Of a DNA stretch of 64,000 nucleotides, positions 17,538-25,777 are shown piece by piece; within the stretch, counting starts at the first letter, position 1, and each line of letters starts with the position of its first letter. The notes under the pieces are model-generated. The model worked only from the letters and a program-made list of their open reading frames with translations, was not told where the DNA came from and ran no database searches. The DNA is taken from contig JAYVMW010000020.1 of assembly GCA_043758755.1 (NCBI GenBank), forward strand, positions 1 through 64,000, in the 5' to 3' direction. The position numbers were made by a program, and so were the translations under genes. Source of the stretch: Solimicrobium sp043758755. GTDB taxonomy: Bacteria; Pseudomonadota; Gammaproteobacteria; Burkholderiales; Burkholderiaceae_D.

Positions 17538-18776
17538 ATGCCTTTCACCACAAAAATCACGTCCTTAAACCGTTACACCCTGTTATTTCCCCTGGCTCTG
17601 GTTCTGTTCGAATTTGCCGTCTACATCGGCAATGACATGGCGCAGCCTGCCATGCTGCTGGTCACAAAAGAATTTGGGGTCGGCACTGCCTGGGTTCCGA
17701 TGTCGATGACCGCCTATCTGATCGGCGGCGCATCGCTGTCGTGGTTTACCGGCCCGCTGTCAGACCGGGTTGGCCGGCGTCCGGTGCTGCTGGGCGGCGT
17801 GCTGTACTTTTTGCTGACCTGCCTGGCGACGTATTTTGTGGGCAGTATTGAAGCCTTTATTGGCTTGCGGGTGTTGCAGGGTATCGGCCTGTGTTTCATC
17901 GGCTCGGTCGGTTACGCAGCCGTGCAGGAATCCTTTGATGAAATCCGCGCGGTCAAAGTCACGGCGCTCATGGCCAATGTGGCACTGATTGCACCGATGG
18001 CAGGTCCGTTAGCCGGTGCCGCACTGGTGGGCATTGCACCGTGGCGCAGCTGCTTCCTGTTTATTGCCGCCATTTCGCTTCTGTCACTGATAGGGCTGTG
18101 CTACAACATGCCGGAAACAGTCAGCCCGCATACTGAAAAGGAACCCTACTCGCAGATTATTCACGACTATATCAGTCTGTTCGGACAGTTGCGCTTTATC
18201 CGTTCGGCGCTGGCCATGGCCTTCATCAGCATGGCGCTGATCGGCTGGATTGCCATGTCACCGGTATTGCTGGTCCAGGATTTCGGTTGCAGTCTGCTCG
18301 AATATGGCCTGTGGCAATTGCCGGTCTTCGGTTCTCTGGTAGTGGGAAATATTCTGGTATTTCTGATCGCGGAGCGCTGGCCACTGGGACGCACGGTGCT
18401 GATCTGTTACTGGCCAATGAGCGCCGGCATGCTGTGCACCCTGCTTGGCCTGATCATCCCCCAGCACACCCCCGTCTTCATTGTAGCCGGCATCAGTCTG
18501 ATCGCGTTTGCCGAGGGACTGTCCATGGCGGTGCTGTACCGCTTTGCGCTGATGTCTTCGGACCATGCCAAAGGGATTGTTGCGGCCGGACTGTCAATGC
18601 TGGCGATGACCTGTTATGCGCTGGGCATCGAAGTCACCCGCATGGCTCATGTTGCCTGGGGCGTTACCGGCTTTATCTGGGCCATGGTCGCCATGACCTG
18701 CTGTTTCATGCTGGTTTCACGCAGCAGCGTGTTGGGTGAAATGCAAATCCGGGCAGATGCGCCGCTAGCTGAATAA
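17538..18776 (+). CDS. MdfA-like multidrug/H+ antiporter, copy 1
   Basis: A 412-residue MFS transporter with 12 predicted membrane helices, close in sequence to E. coli MdfA. The first helix keeps the two acidic residues used for proton and drug binding (LFEFAVYIGNDM, E25 and D33, equivalent to MdfA E26 and D34). The A-motif GPLSDRVGRRPV between helices 2 and 3 and the antiporter C-motif region IAPMAGPLAGAAL in helix 5 are intact. MdfA exports cationic and neutral drugs and contributes to alkaline pH tolerance; substrates here are unknown. A second, parallel copy follows at 18958. Confidence 0.88.
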   Translation: MPFTTKITSLNRYTLLFPLALVLFEFAVYIGNDMAQPAMLLVTKEFGVGTAWVPMSMTAYLIGGASLSWFTGPLSDRVGRRPVLLGGVLYFLLTCLATYFVGSIEAFIGLRVLQGIGLCFIGSVGYAAVQESFDEIRAVKVTALMANVALIAPMAGPLAGAALVGIAPWRSCFLFIAAISLLSLIGLCYNMPETVSPHTEKEPYSQIIHDYISLFGQLRFIRSALAMAFISMALIGWIAMSPVLLVQDFGCSLLEYGLWQLPVFGSLVVGNILVFLIAERWPLGRTVLICYWPMSAGMLCTLLGLIIPQHTPVFIVAGISLIAFAEGLSMAVLYRFALMSSDHAKGIVAAGLSMLAMTCYALGIEVTRMAHVAWGVTGFIWAMVAMTCCFMLVSRSSVLGEMQIRADAPLAE

Positions 18777-18957
18777 TTATTTGCATTGCCAAAAACTATT
18801 GCCAATAAATACATTAACAAATAGAATGGCACCTCGTTACGGACGGGGACGGCGCCTTCACCACTCCCCACCCTGCACTGCTCCTTCGCTTCGAACCTAT
18901 CACCTGTCTTAAATACATCCTGAATCCTTTCCCGCACAGGATCTTTAGGGAGCTGTT

Positions 18958-20196
18958 ATGCACCATCACACTAAAATTTCACGCCTGACCGGCGCTGCCC
19001 TGCTGTTTCCGCTGGCGCTGGTGTTATTCGAATTTGCCGTCTATATCGCCAACGACATGGTGCAGCCGGCCATGCTGCTGGTCACCAGTGAATTCAATGT
19101 CGGTACCAAATGGGTGCCGGTTTCCATGACGGCGTTTACGCTGGGCGGGGCTGCGCTGGCCTGGTTTACCGGCCCATGGTCAGACCGGGCCGGACGCCGG
19201 CCGGTCATGCTCACCGGGGCGGTCTATTTTGTACTGTCCTGTCTGGCGGTATATGCGGTGCACGGGATTGAATCCTTCATGGTACTGCGCGTGCTGCAGG
19301 GTATCGGACTGTGTTTTATTGCCGCGGTCGGCTATGCCGTCATTCAGGAAGCCTACGAAGAAAAGTCTGCAGTCAAAGTCACTTCCCTAATGGCCAACGT
19401 ATCGCTGATCGCACCGATGGTCGGTCCTTTGGCAGGCGCAGCACTGGCTGAAGTTGCGCCCTGGCGCAGCAGCTTTTTACTGATCGCTGCCATTGCCGTC
19501 ATTTCCTTGATCGGCCTGTGGCGCACCATGCCCGAGACCGTCGATCTGAAAGCGCAACAGACCCCGTATTCGACCATCATCCATGAATACATTGAATTAT
19601 TCAGTGACGCCCATTTCACCCTGTCGGCGCTGTGCATACCCGTCATCTGTATCCCGCTGGTGGGCTGGATCGCGCTGTCACCGGTGCTGCTGGTGCATGA
19701 CATGCATTTGACAATGTTTGAATATGGAGTGTGGAATCTGCCGGTTTTTGGTTCGCTAATCCTGGGCAATATCTGTGTATCGTACCTGGTTGAACGCTGG
19801 CCGCTGGGCCAGACGGTGCTGGTCAGCATCTGGCCCATACTGTTGGGTTCGGTCATTGCCATGGCCGGGTTGCTGGTTCCTGGTAATTCACCGGTTTTTA
19901 TTGTGACTGGCATCAGCCTGATTTCATTTGCGCTCGGTCTGGCATTTTCCGTGCTGTACCGCTTCACCCTGATGTCATCCACACTGCCAAAAGGAATTGT
20001 GTCGGCCGGCATGAACATGCTGGCACTCGGACTGCAGGCGCTCGGCATTGAATTCATGCGGCTGACTTATGTTGAATGGGGGCTGTCTGGCTTTACCATC
20101 ATCACCGTGCTGTCTTCGATTGGATTCATCCTGCTGTCACGTCCGCGCATCCAGCAAGAAATGACGGTTCGAGCCAATGAGATTGCGCAGAATTAA
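18958..20196 (+). CDS. MdfA-like multidrug/H+ antiporter, copy 2
   Basis: A 412-residue paralogue of the preceding gene, with the same length and the same acidic pair in helix 1 (LFEFAVYIANDM, E25 and D33). It also shares the MFS A-motif (GPWSDRAGRRPV) and the helix-5 motif (IAPMVGPLAGAAL). An AGGGAGCTG ribosome binding site precedes ATG 18958. A leader of about 180 nt lies between the copies, so the second has room for its own promoter. The two proteins differ throughout, pointing to an old duplication and probably different drug ranges. Confidence 0.88.
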   Translation: MHHHTKISRLTGAALLFPLALVLFEFAVYIANDMVQPAMLLVTSEFNVGTKWVPVSMTAFTLGGAALAWFTGPWSDRAGRRPVMLTGAVYFVLSCLAVYAVHGIESFMVLRVLQGIGLCFIAAVGYAVIQEAYEEKSAVKVTSLMANVSLIAPMVGPLAGAALAEVAPWRSSFLLIAAIAVISLIGLWRTMPETVDLKAQQTPYSTIIHEYIELFSDAHFTLSALCIPVICIPLVGWIALSPVLLVHDMHLTMFEYGVWNLPVFGSLILGNICVSYLVERWPLGQTVLVSIWPILLGSVIAMAGLLVPGNSPVFIVTGISLISFALGLAFSVLYRFTLMSSTLPKGIVSAGMNMLALGLQALGIEFMRLTYVEWGLSGFTIITVLSSIGFILLSRPRIQQEMTVRANEIAQN

Positions 20197-20252
20197 GTCG
20201 TTACTTGCCAATTCCATACGCTTATTTATCGCGGTTGTGTCACGTTTTCAGA

Positions 20253-20279
20253 TTTGGAGCAGGGCCAATATGGTAGAAT
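20253..20279 (+). promoter_or_regulatory. candidate promoter for yebC and the housekeeping operon
   Basis: An extended -10 element (TGGTAGAAT, hexamer TAGAAT at 20274-20279) lies 40 nt before the yebC start codon. A weak TTTGGA -35-like box at 20253-20258 has 15-nt spacing. Extended -10 promoters tolerate weak -35 boxes. Confidence 0.4.
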
Positions 20280-20318
20280 GGCGCCCTTCAAATCGAATCA
20301 AACCACAGGAAAAACACC

Positions 20319-21044
20319 ATGGCTGGACACAGTAAATGGGCCAACATCAAACATAAAAAAGCGGCCACCGATGCCAAACGCGGCAAAATCTGGACACGTA
20401 TTATCAAAGAAATTGCAGTGGCAGCACGCATGGGTGGTGGTGATATCAGCGCCAATCCGCGTCTGCGCCTGTCAGTCGAAAAAGCCGCTGAAGCAAATAT
20501 GCCCAAGGAAAACGTGCAGCGCGCCATTCAACGCGGCAGCGGCAATCTGGAAGGCGCCAACTATGAAGAAGTCCGTTACGAAGGTTACGGCATCAATGGC
20601 GCGGCCATTATCGTGGACTGCCTGACCGACAACAAGGTACGCACCGTTGCAGAAGTCCGTCATGCCTTTTCCAAATACGGCGGCAACATGGGCACGGAAG
20701 GCTCAGTCGCTTTCATGTTCAAACATTGCGGCCAGTTCTTTTTCGCACCAGGCACTAATGAAGACGCCCTGATGGAAGCAGCCCTCAACGCCGGCGCCGA
20801 AGATGTCATCAGCGATGATGAAGGCGGCTTTGAAGTGGTCTGCGGCCCGCATGATTTTTCCGATATCAAGCACAAACTCGACGCAGCCGGATTCAAGGCC
20901 GACATGGCCGAAGTCGTCATGAAGCCCGACACCGAAACCCTGTTTGAAGGTGACAACGCCATCAAGATGCAAAAGCTGCTGGATGCGCTGGAAAACCTCG
21001 ATGACGTACAGGATGTCTACACCAACGCAATAATAGAAAATTAA
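20319..21044 (+). CDS. yebC: YebC/PmpR family regulatory protein
   Basis: A 241-residue cytoplasmic protein with the full family N-terminus (AGHSKWANIKHKKAATDAKRGKIWTRIIKEI split over the first 32 residues). The conserved EGYGINGAAIIVDCLTDNK block is also present. Family members act as DNA-binding regulators or, as shown for the TACO1/YebC class, relieve ribosome stalling during translation. AGGAAAAACACC upstream of ATG is the ribosome binding site. It is the first gene of a tight string; purD starts one base after its stop codon. Confidence 0.95.
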   Translation: MAGHSKWANIKHKKAATDAKRGKIWTRIIKEIAVAARMGGGDISANPRLRLSVEKAAEANMPKENVQRAIQRGSGNLEGANYEEVRYEGYGINGAAIIVDCLTDNKVRTVAEVRHAFSKYGGNMGTEGSVAFMFKHCGQFFFAPGTNEDALMEAALNAGAEDVISDDEGGFEVVCGPHDFSDIKHKLDAAGFKADMAEVVMKPDTETLFEGDNAIKMQKLLDALENLDDVQDVYTNAIIEN

Positions 21045-21045
21045 T

Positions 21046-22320
21046 ATGAAGATACTGGTAGTCGGATCAGGCGGCCGCGAACACGCACTGGCATGGAAAC
21101 TGGCTCAGTCCGAGCGTATCCAGACCGTCTACGTTGCGCCCGGCAATGGCGGCACTGCATCGGACAATCGCCTGAAAAATCTGGACATCACCGACCCGCA
21201 CGCTCTGGCCGAATTTGCCATCAACGAACATATCGGCATCACATTGGTTGGTCCGGAAGTGCCGCTGGCAGCCGGTATCGTCAACATTTTCCGCGACCAG
21301 GGTCTGAAAATTTTTGGCCCCACCAAAGAAGCTGCACAACTGGAAAGTTCCAAGGATTTTGCCAAAGCCTTCATGCAGCGCCACGACATTCCCACCGCGC
21401 GCTACCAGACCTTCTCTGACCTGGCTGCCGCACACGCCTATATTGATGCCAACGGTGCACCCATCGTCATCAAGGCCGATGGCTTGGCCGCCGGCAAAGG
21501 TGTCGTGGTCGCGATGGATCTGCAGGAAGCCCATGATGCCGTCGAGATGATGTTATCCGATAACAAACTGGGTGACGCCGGCGCGCGTATTGTCATTGAA
21601 GAATTTCTGGCCGGTGAAGAAGCCAGCTTCATCGTCATGGTCGATGGCAAAAATGTCTTGCCTTTAGCGACCAGCCAGGATCATAAACGCCTGCTCGATA
21701 ACGACCAGGGACCAAATACCGGCGGCATGGGCGCGTACTCCCCTGCCCCGATTATCACACCGCAATTGCATGCACGCGTCATGCGTGAAATCATCCTGCC
21801 CACCGTGCATGGCATGGCCAAAGACGGCATCGTGTTTACCGGCTTCCTGTATGCCGGATTAATGATCGATGCCGATGGCAATCCGAAAACACTCGAATTC
21901 AACTGCCGCATGGGTGACCCGGAAACTCAGCCTATCATGGCACGCCTTAAAACCGACCTGGTGGGGGTACTCGAACACGCCGTCAACGGCCAGCTCGACA
22001 GCATCGAACTGGAATGGGATCGCCGCACAGCACTGGGCGTAGTGATGGCCGCCAAAGGCTATCCGGACGCGCCGGAAAAAGGCGCACACATCACTGGCAT
22101 ACCGGCAGAAACACCGGACTGTGTGACATTTCATGCCGGCACGCTGCTGGTTGATGGCAATTTCATTGTCAGCGGCGGACGCGTTTTATGTGCGGTCGGT
22201 CTGGGTGACAACGTGCGGGTCGCGCAAAAACATGCCTATGATGCGATTGACGCGATCCAGTTTGACGGCGCGCAGGCGCGTCGCGACATCGGCTGGCGCG
22301 CACTGAAAAAACGCGCATGA
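21046..22320 (+). CDS. purD: phosphoribosylamine-glycine ligase
   Basis: A 424-residue ATP-grasp enzyme of purine synthesis that joins phosphoribosylamine and glycine. The N-terminal VVGSGGREHALAWKL motif, IKADGLAAGKGVVVA in the ATP-grasp lid and the metal-binding segment LEFNCRMGDPETQPIM are intact. Length equals the usual single-domain PurD. It follows yebC by 1 nt and overlaps hemF by 4 nt (ATGA), so it is translated as part of the operon. No purine regulator site was recognised. Confidence 0.97.
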   Translation: MKILVVGSGGREHALAWKLAQSERIQTVYVAPGNGGTASDNRLKNLDITDPHALAEFAINEHIGITLVGPEVPLAAGIVNIFRDQGLKIFGPTKEAAQLESSKDFAKAFMQRHDIPTARYQTFSDLAAAHAYIDANGAPIVIKADGLAAGKGVVVAMDLQEAHDAVEMMLSDNKLGDAGARIVIEEFLAGEEASFIVMVDGKNVLPLATSQDHKRLLDNDQGPNTGGMGAYSPAPIITPQLHARVMREIILPTVHGMAKDGIVFTGFLYAGLMIDADGNPKTLEFNCRMGDPETQPIMARLKTDLVGVLEHAVNGQLDSIELEWDRRTALGVVMAAKGYPDAPEKGAHITGIPAETPDCVTFHAGTLLVDGNFIVSGGRVLCAVGLGDNVRVAQKHAYDAIDAIQFDGAQARRDIGWRALKKRA

Positions 22321-23228
22321 GCACGCACATGAGCACGGCCGACGTCAAACAGTATCTTCTGCAACTGCAGACTTCCATTGTTGCGCAACTGGAAAAGATC
22401 GACGGCCAGTCGTTTCTGACTGACAGTTGGGAACGTCCCGAAGGCGGCGGCGGGATTTCACGCGTGATTGAGCAGGGAAATTTTTTTGAACGCGGCGGAG
22501 TCAATTTCTCCCACGTGCTTGGCAAGAATCTGCCGCCGTCAGCCGCGGCGCACCGTCCGGAACTGGCCGGTCGCAACTGGGAAGCGATGGGGGTGTCACT
22601 GGTACTGCATCCGAAGAATCCTTATTCACCGACAGTTCATATGAACGTGCGTTTTTTCAGCACGCATGCCCAGGGCGCGGAACCGGTCTGGTGGTTTGGT
22701 GGCGGTATGGATTTGACGCCGTACTACGGTTTTGCCGACGATGTGCGACATTTTCATCAGACCTGCAAAAATGCACTGGACCCTTTTGGCCCAGAACTGT
22801 ATCCGGAATTTAAAACCTGGTGCGACAACTATTTTTATTTAAAACACCGCAAAGAACCGCGCGGCATCGGCGGCATCTTTTTTGACGATTTCAACCGTCT
22901 GCCGTTTGGCGACAGTTTTGCCATGATGCGCCTGGTTGGCGACGCCTTTATTCCCGCCTATGAACCGATTGCACAGCGCACCAGAAATTTGGAATACGGC
23001 GAGCGCGAGCGTGATTTTCAGGCTTACCGGCGCGGCCGCTATGTGGAATTCAATCTGGTCTTTGATCGCGGCACGCTGTTTGGTCTGCAGTCGGGCGGAC
23101 GCACCGAATCAATCCTGATGTCCATGCCGCCGTCCGTAGTGTGGCGCTACGACTGGCGTCCAGAACCCGGATCGCAGGAAGCGCAGCTGTATGATGACTT
23201 CCTGATTCACAAAGACTGGCTGACATGA
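22317..23228 (+). CDS. hemF: oxygen-dependent coproporphyrinogen III oxidase
   Basis: A 303-residue enzyme of heme synthesis that oxidatively decarboxylates coproporphyrinogen III, implying aerobic growth. The conserved segments GGGGISRVIEQGNFFERGGVNFS, MNVRFFSTH, WWFGGGMDLTPYYGF, the GIGGIFFDD site and GRYVEFNLVFDRGTLFGL are all present when read in pieces along the protein. The start ATGA overlaps the purD stop; a second ATG at 22329 would give a protein four residues shorter and is equally compatible with the family. It overlaps nadD by 4 nt. Confidence 0.97.
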   Translation: MSTHMSTADVKQYLLQLQTSIVAQLEKIDGQSFLTDSWERPEGGGGISRVIEQGNFFERGGVNFSHVLGKNLPPSAAAHRPELAGRNWEAMGVSLVLHPKNPYSPTVHMNVRFFSTHAQGAEPVWWFGGGMDLTPYYGFADDVRHFHQTCKNALDPFGPELYPEFKTWCDNYFYLKHRKEPRGIGGIFFDDFNRLPFGDSFAMMRLVGDAFIPAYEPIAQRTRNLEYGERERDFQAYRRGRYVEFNLVFDRGTLFGLQSGGRTESILMSMPPSVVWRYDWRPEPGSQEAQLYDDFLIHKDWLT

Positions 23229-23899
23229 AGTCGGGTCAAAGTACCGCATCGGCCTGTATCGCGGTGCTCGGCGGCGGGTTCGATCCGGTGCACACAGGTC
23301 ACGTTGCCATATTAGAAACAATACAAAGTTTGCTCAAACCGACACAGTTGCGTATCATACCGACCGGTCTGTCCAAACATAAAGACGCATTTCATGCCGA
23401 ACCGGCACACCGTATTGCCATGTTGTCATTGGCATTTCAGGCACTGGCCAGTCAAACCGAACTGATCATTGATGATCAGGAAATCAAACGGGCCGAACAG
23501 GGCATACCCAGTTACAGCGTAGATACGCTGAAAAATATCCGATTTGAATTCGGCACTGCCGCTTCTGTGGTACTGATTATCGGCCTTGACCAGCTCCAGC
23601 AACTGCAGTACTGGAAAAACTGGGAACATTTGCTGGATCTGGCGCACATCGTGGCAGTAACCCGTCCGGGATTTGATCCGGACAGCATCGACAGCCTGGT
23701 TGCTTATGAATTTGAAAAGCATGCCGCTGGCATCACCGAATTACGCAATCGTCCATTTGGACACACTTATCTTTATTCAGGACTGGACATCGATATCTCA
23801 TCAACCCGGATCCGTGAAGAATTGCGCAGCAATAAAAATAAGCCGTCATTAGTGCCACCTGTTGTACTAGACTACATTCAACAACATCACCTTTATTAG
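23225..23899 (+). CDS. nadD: nicotinate-nucleotide adenylyltransferase
   Basis: A 224-residue nucleotidyltransferase that makes nicotinic acid adenine dinucleotide in NAD synthesis. The ATP-binding GGGFDPVHTGH motif is at about residues 16-26, and the C-terminal ISSTRIREELR is the second nucleotide motif. It overlaps hemF by 4 nt and is followed after 5 nt by rsfS, the very common nadD-rsfS-rlmH arrangement. Cytoplasmic; no extra domains. Confidence 0.95.
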   Translation: MKSGQSTASACIAVLGGGFDPVHTGHVAILETIQSLLKPTQLRIIPTGLSKHKDAFHAEPAHRIAMLSLAFQALASQTELIIDDQEIKRAEQGIPSYSVDTLKNIRFEFGTAASVVLIIGLDQLQQLQYWKNWEHLLDLAHIVAVTRPGFDPDSIDSLVAYEFEKHAAGITELRNRPFGHTYLYSGLDIDISSTRIREELRSNKNKPSLVPPVVLDYIQQHHLY

Positions 23900-23904
23900 A
23901 AATC

Positions 23905-24585
23905 ATGGATATTAAAAAATTACAAACTCTGGTCGTTGACGCTCTGGAAGACGTCAAAGCGCAGGACATCAAGGTCTATGACACCACCCATCTGACCAGC
24001 CTGTTTGACCGGATTTGCATTGCCTCCGGTACCTCAAACCGTCAAACCAAGGCGCTGGCCTCATCGGTGCGCGAAAATGTCAAGGATAACGGCGGCCATG
24101 TGCTCTCCGTTGAAGGTGAAGAAGTCGGCGAATGGGTACTGGTCGATCTGGGCGACATGATCGTCCACATCATGCAGCCGGTGATCCGCGGTTACTATCG
24201 CCTGGAAGAACTGTGGGGCGACAAGGAAGTCAAAATCGGCGCGGCCAAGCGAGTCAGCAAGCGCACCGTTGAACAGCCGGTCGAAGAACCGGCACCCCGG
24301 GTACGCAGCAATATCAATCAGGCGATCCAGACTACGTTGGATGAGGCAGAGAAAAAGCCTGCACGCAAGCCACGTGCAGCTGCTGCTGTCGCCGCAGACG
24401 ACACCAAACCGAAACGTGCTCCACGCGCCAAAACAGCGGCAGCACCCGGCGAGAAAAAGCCTGCTGCACCGCGCAAAAAAGCCATCGGCACCACGGTAAA
24501 AGTGGCTTCCAGCAAAACCGCGCAGGCTTCTGCGAAACAGGCAGCGGCCAAACGCAGCACGGCCAAGCGCAAAACTGCGGCCTGA
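23905..24585 (+). CDS. rsfS: ribosomal silencing factor RsfS with long basic C-terminal tail
   Basis: A 226-residue protein. Residues 1-108 are a complete RsfS domain (DRICIASGTSNRQTKAL, GDMIVHIMQP, YYRLEELWG). RsfS binds ribosomal protein L14 of the 50S subunit and blocks joining with 30S in starvation. Residues 109-226 are an extension rich in Lys, Ala, Arg and Pro, with repeats such as KKPAARK-, AKR- and STAKRKTAA-like units, resembling histone H1-type or nucleoid-protein tails. The normal family length is about 105-130, so the tail roughly doubles the protein. It may bind rRNA or DNA; that is inference. Confidence 0.92.
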   Translation: MDIKKLQTLVVDALEDVKAQDIKVYDTTHLTSLFDRICIASGTSNRQTKALASSVRENVKDNGGHVLSVEGEEVGEWVLVDLGDMIVHIMQPVIRGYYRLEELWGDKEVKIGAAKRVSKRTVEQPVEEPAPRVRSNINQAIQTTLDEAEKKPARKPRAAAAVAADDTKPKRAPRAKTAAAPGEKKPAAPRKKAIGTTVKVASSKTAQASAKQAAAKRSTAKRKTAA

Positions 24586-24597
24586 GTTCTCTAACTC

Positions 24598-25068
24598 ATG
24601 CAGCTGATCATCGCCGCGGTCGGCCACAAAATGCCGGCCTGGATAGAAGCCGGATTCAACGAATACAGCAAACGCATGCCTGCTGAATGCCGCATCGTTC
24701 TCAGGGAAATCAAACCGGTAGAACGTTCCGGCAGTAAAACCGCCGAAACCGTGATGGCTCTGGAACGCAGCAAAATTGAAGCTGCTATCCCGAAACAGAC
24801 CCGAATCATTGCCCTGGATGAACACGGCAAAGACCTGACTACCATGCAACTGTCACAACTGCTCACCGAATGGCAGCAGGCTGGTGGAGATACCTGCTTC
24901 GTAATTGGTGGTGCCGACGGCCTGGATGCCGAATTCAAAGCCCGCGCCCAGCTCAAAATCAGCATTTCCAGCCTGACCCTGCCGCACGGCATGGTCAGGG
25001 TGATACTGGCCGAACAGCTGTACCGGGCCTGGTCCATCACCCAGAATCATCCCTATCATCGCGTGTAA
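24598..25068 (+). CDS. rlmH: 23S rRNA pseudouridine-1915 N3-methyltransferase
   Basis: A 156-residue SPOUT methyltransferase that methylates pseudouridine 1915 in helix 69 of 23S rRNA. The trefoil-knot motifs FVIGGADGLD and SLTLPHGMVRVILAEQLYRAW and the C-terminal HPYHR are intact. Full length (E. coli enzyme 155 residues). It follows rsfS by 12 nt. An 88-nt gap with AT-rich sequence separates it from maf, so a secondary promoter there is possible. Confidence 0.96.
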   Translation: MQLIIAAVGHKMPAWIEAGFNEYSKRMPAECRIVLREIKPVERSGSKTAETVMALERSKIEAAIPKQTRIIALDEHGKDLTTMQLSQLLTEWQQAGGDTCFVIGGADGLDAEFKARAQLKISISSLTLPHGMVRVILAEQLYRAWSITQNHPYHRV

Positions 25069-25156
25069 CACGCCAAAATATCATTTAAATACGACTGCCA
25101 TTGTTGAATTCAGTTAGGATATTGCTTTGAGGTTTTAATCCCCCCTGAAATCCGAC

Positions 25157-25777
25157 ATGAAATCGCCCGACAACAAAATTTATCTGGCATCGAAAAGCCC
25201 GCGACGGCGCGAATTGCTGCGCCAGATTGGCGTGCACTTCGAAATTTTACTGTTGCGTGATGCCACCAACCGTTCGGCAGATGTATCTGAAGCCGTGCTG
25301 CCCAATGAATTGCCGGCCGATTATGTGCGCCGCGTTACCAATGACAAGGCTACCGCGGCATGGAACATGATGCTGTTGCGCAAACTGCCAATTCGTCCAG
25401 TACTGGCTGCCGATACCAGTGTGGTTCTGAATGGTGTGATCTTCGGCAAACCGGCCACTCGCAGCGAGGCTCATGCCATGCTGTCCAGTCTGTCCGGACA
25501 GACCCATCAGGTATACACCAGCATCGCAGTCCATTTTCACGAACGCTTAAAAGAGTGCACCCAGATCTCCGAAGTCACCTTTTGCAAACTCACTGCACAG
25601 CAGATCAATCATTATTGCGACAGCCAGGAACCCTACGACAAGGCCGGCGGCTACGGCATTCAGGGCAGCGCCGCGCAATTCATTTCTCATATTGCCGGCA
25701 GCTATTCCGGGATCATGGGTTTGCCGTTATTTGAAACCGCACAATTATTATCGGAATCTGGAATTACTCTCTCATGA
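25157..25777 (+). CDS. maf: Maf-family nucleoside triphosphate pyrophosphatase
   Basis: A 206-residue house-cleaning enzyme that hydrolyses non-canonical or pyrimidine NTPs to NMP and pyrophosphate. The N-terminal LASKSPRRRELLRQIGV is the substrate loop, VLAADTSVV carries the catalytic aspartate, and EPYDKAGGYGIQG is the conserved late motif. The D-T-S-V form and the following KPA segment fit the dTTP/UTPase (YhdE) or YceF subgroups; the subgroup is not decided here. It overlaps rng by 4 nt (ATGA). Confidence 0.93.
   Translation: MKSPDNKIYLASKSPRRRELLRQIGVHFEILLLRDATNRSADVSEAVLPNELPADYVRRVTNDKATAAWNMMLLRKLPIRPVLAADTSVVLNGVIFGKPATRSEAHAMLSSLSGQTHQVYTSIAVHFHERLKECTQISEVTFCKLTAQQINHYCDSQEPYDKAGGYGIQGSAAQFISHIAGSYSGIMGLPLFETAQLLSESGITLS

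Noticed and set aside
24061..24849. 262-codon minus-strand frame opposite rsfS/rlmH
   Set aside because: Its Phe/Gly/Arg-rich sequence is the antisense of the Lys/Ala-rich tail and of rlmH; no independent support.
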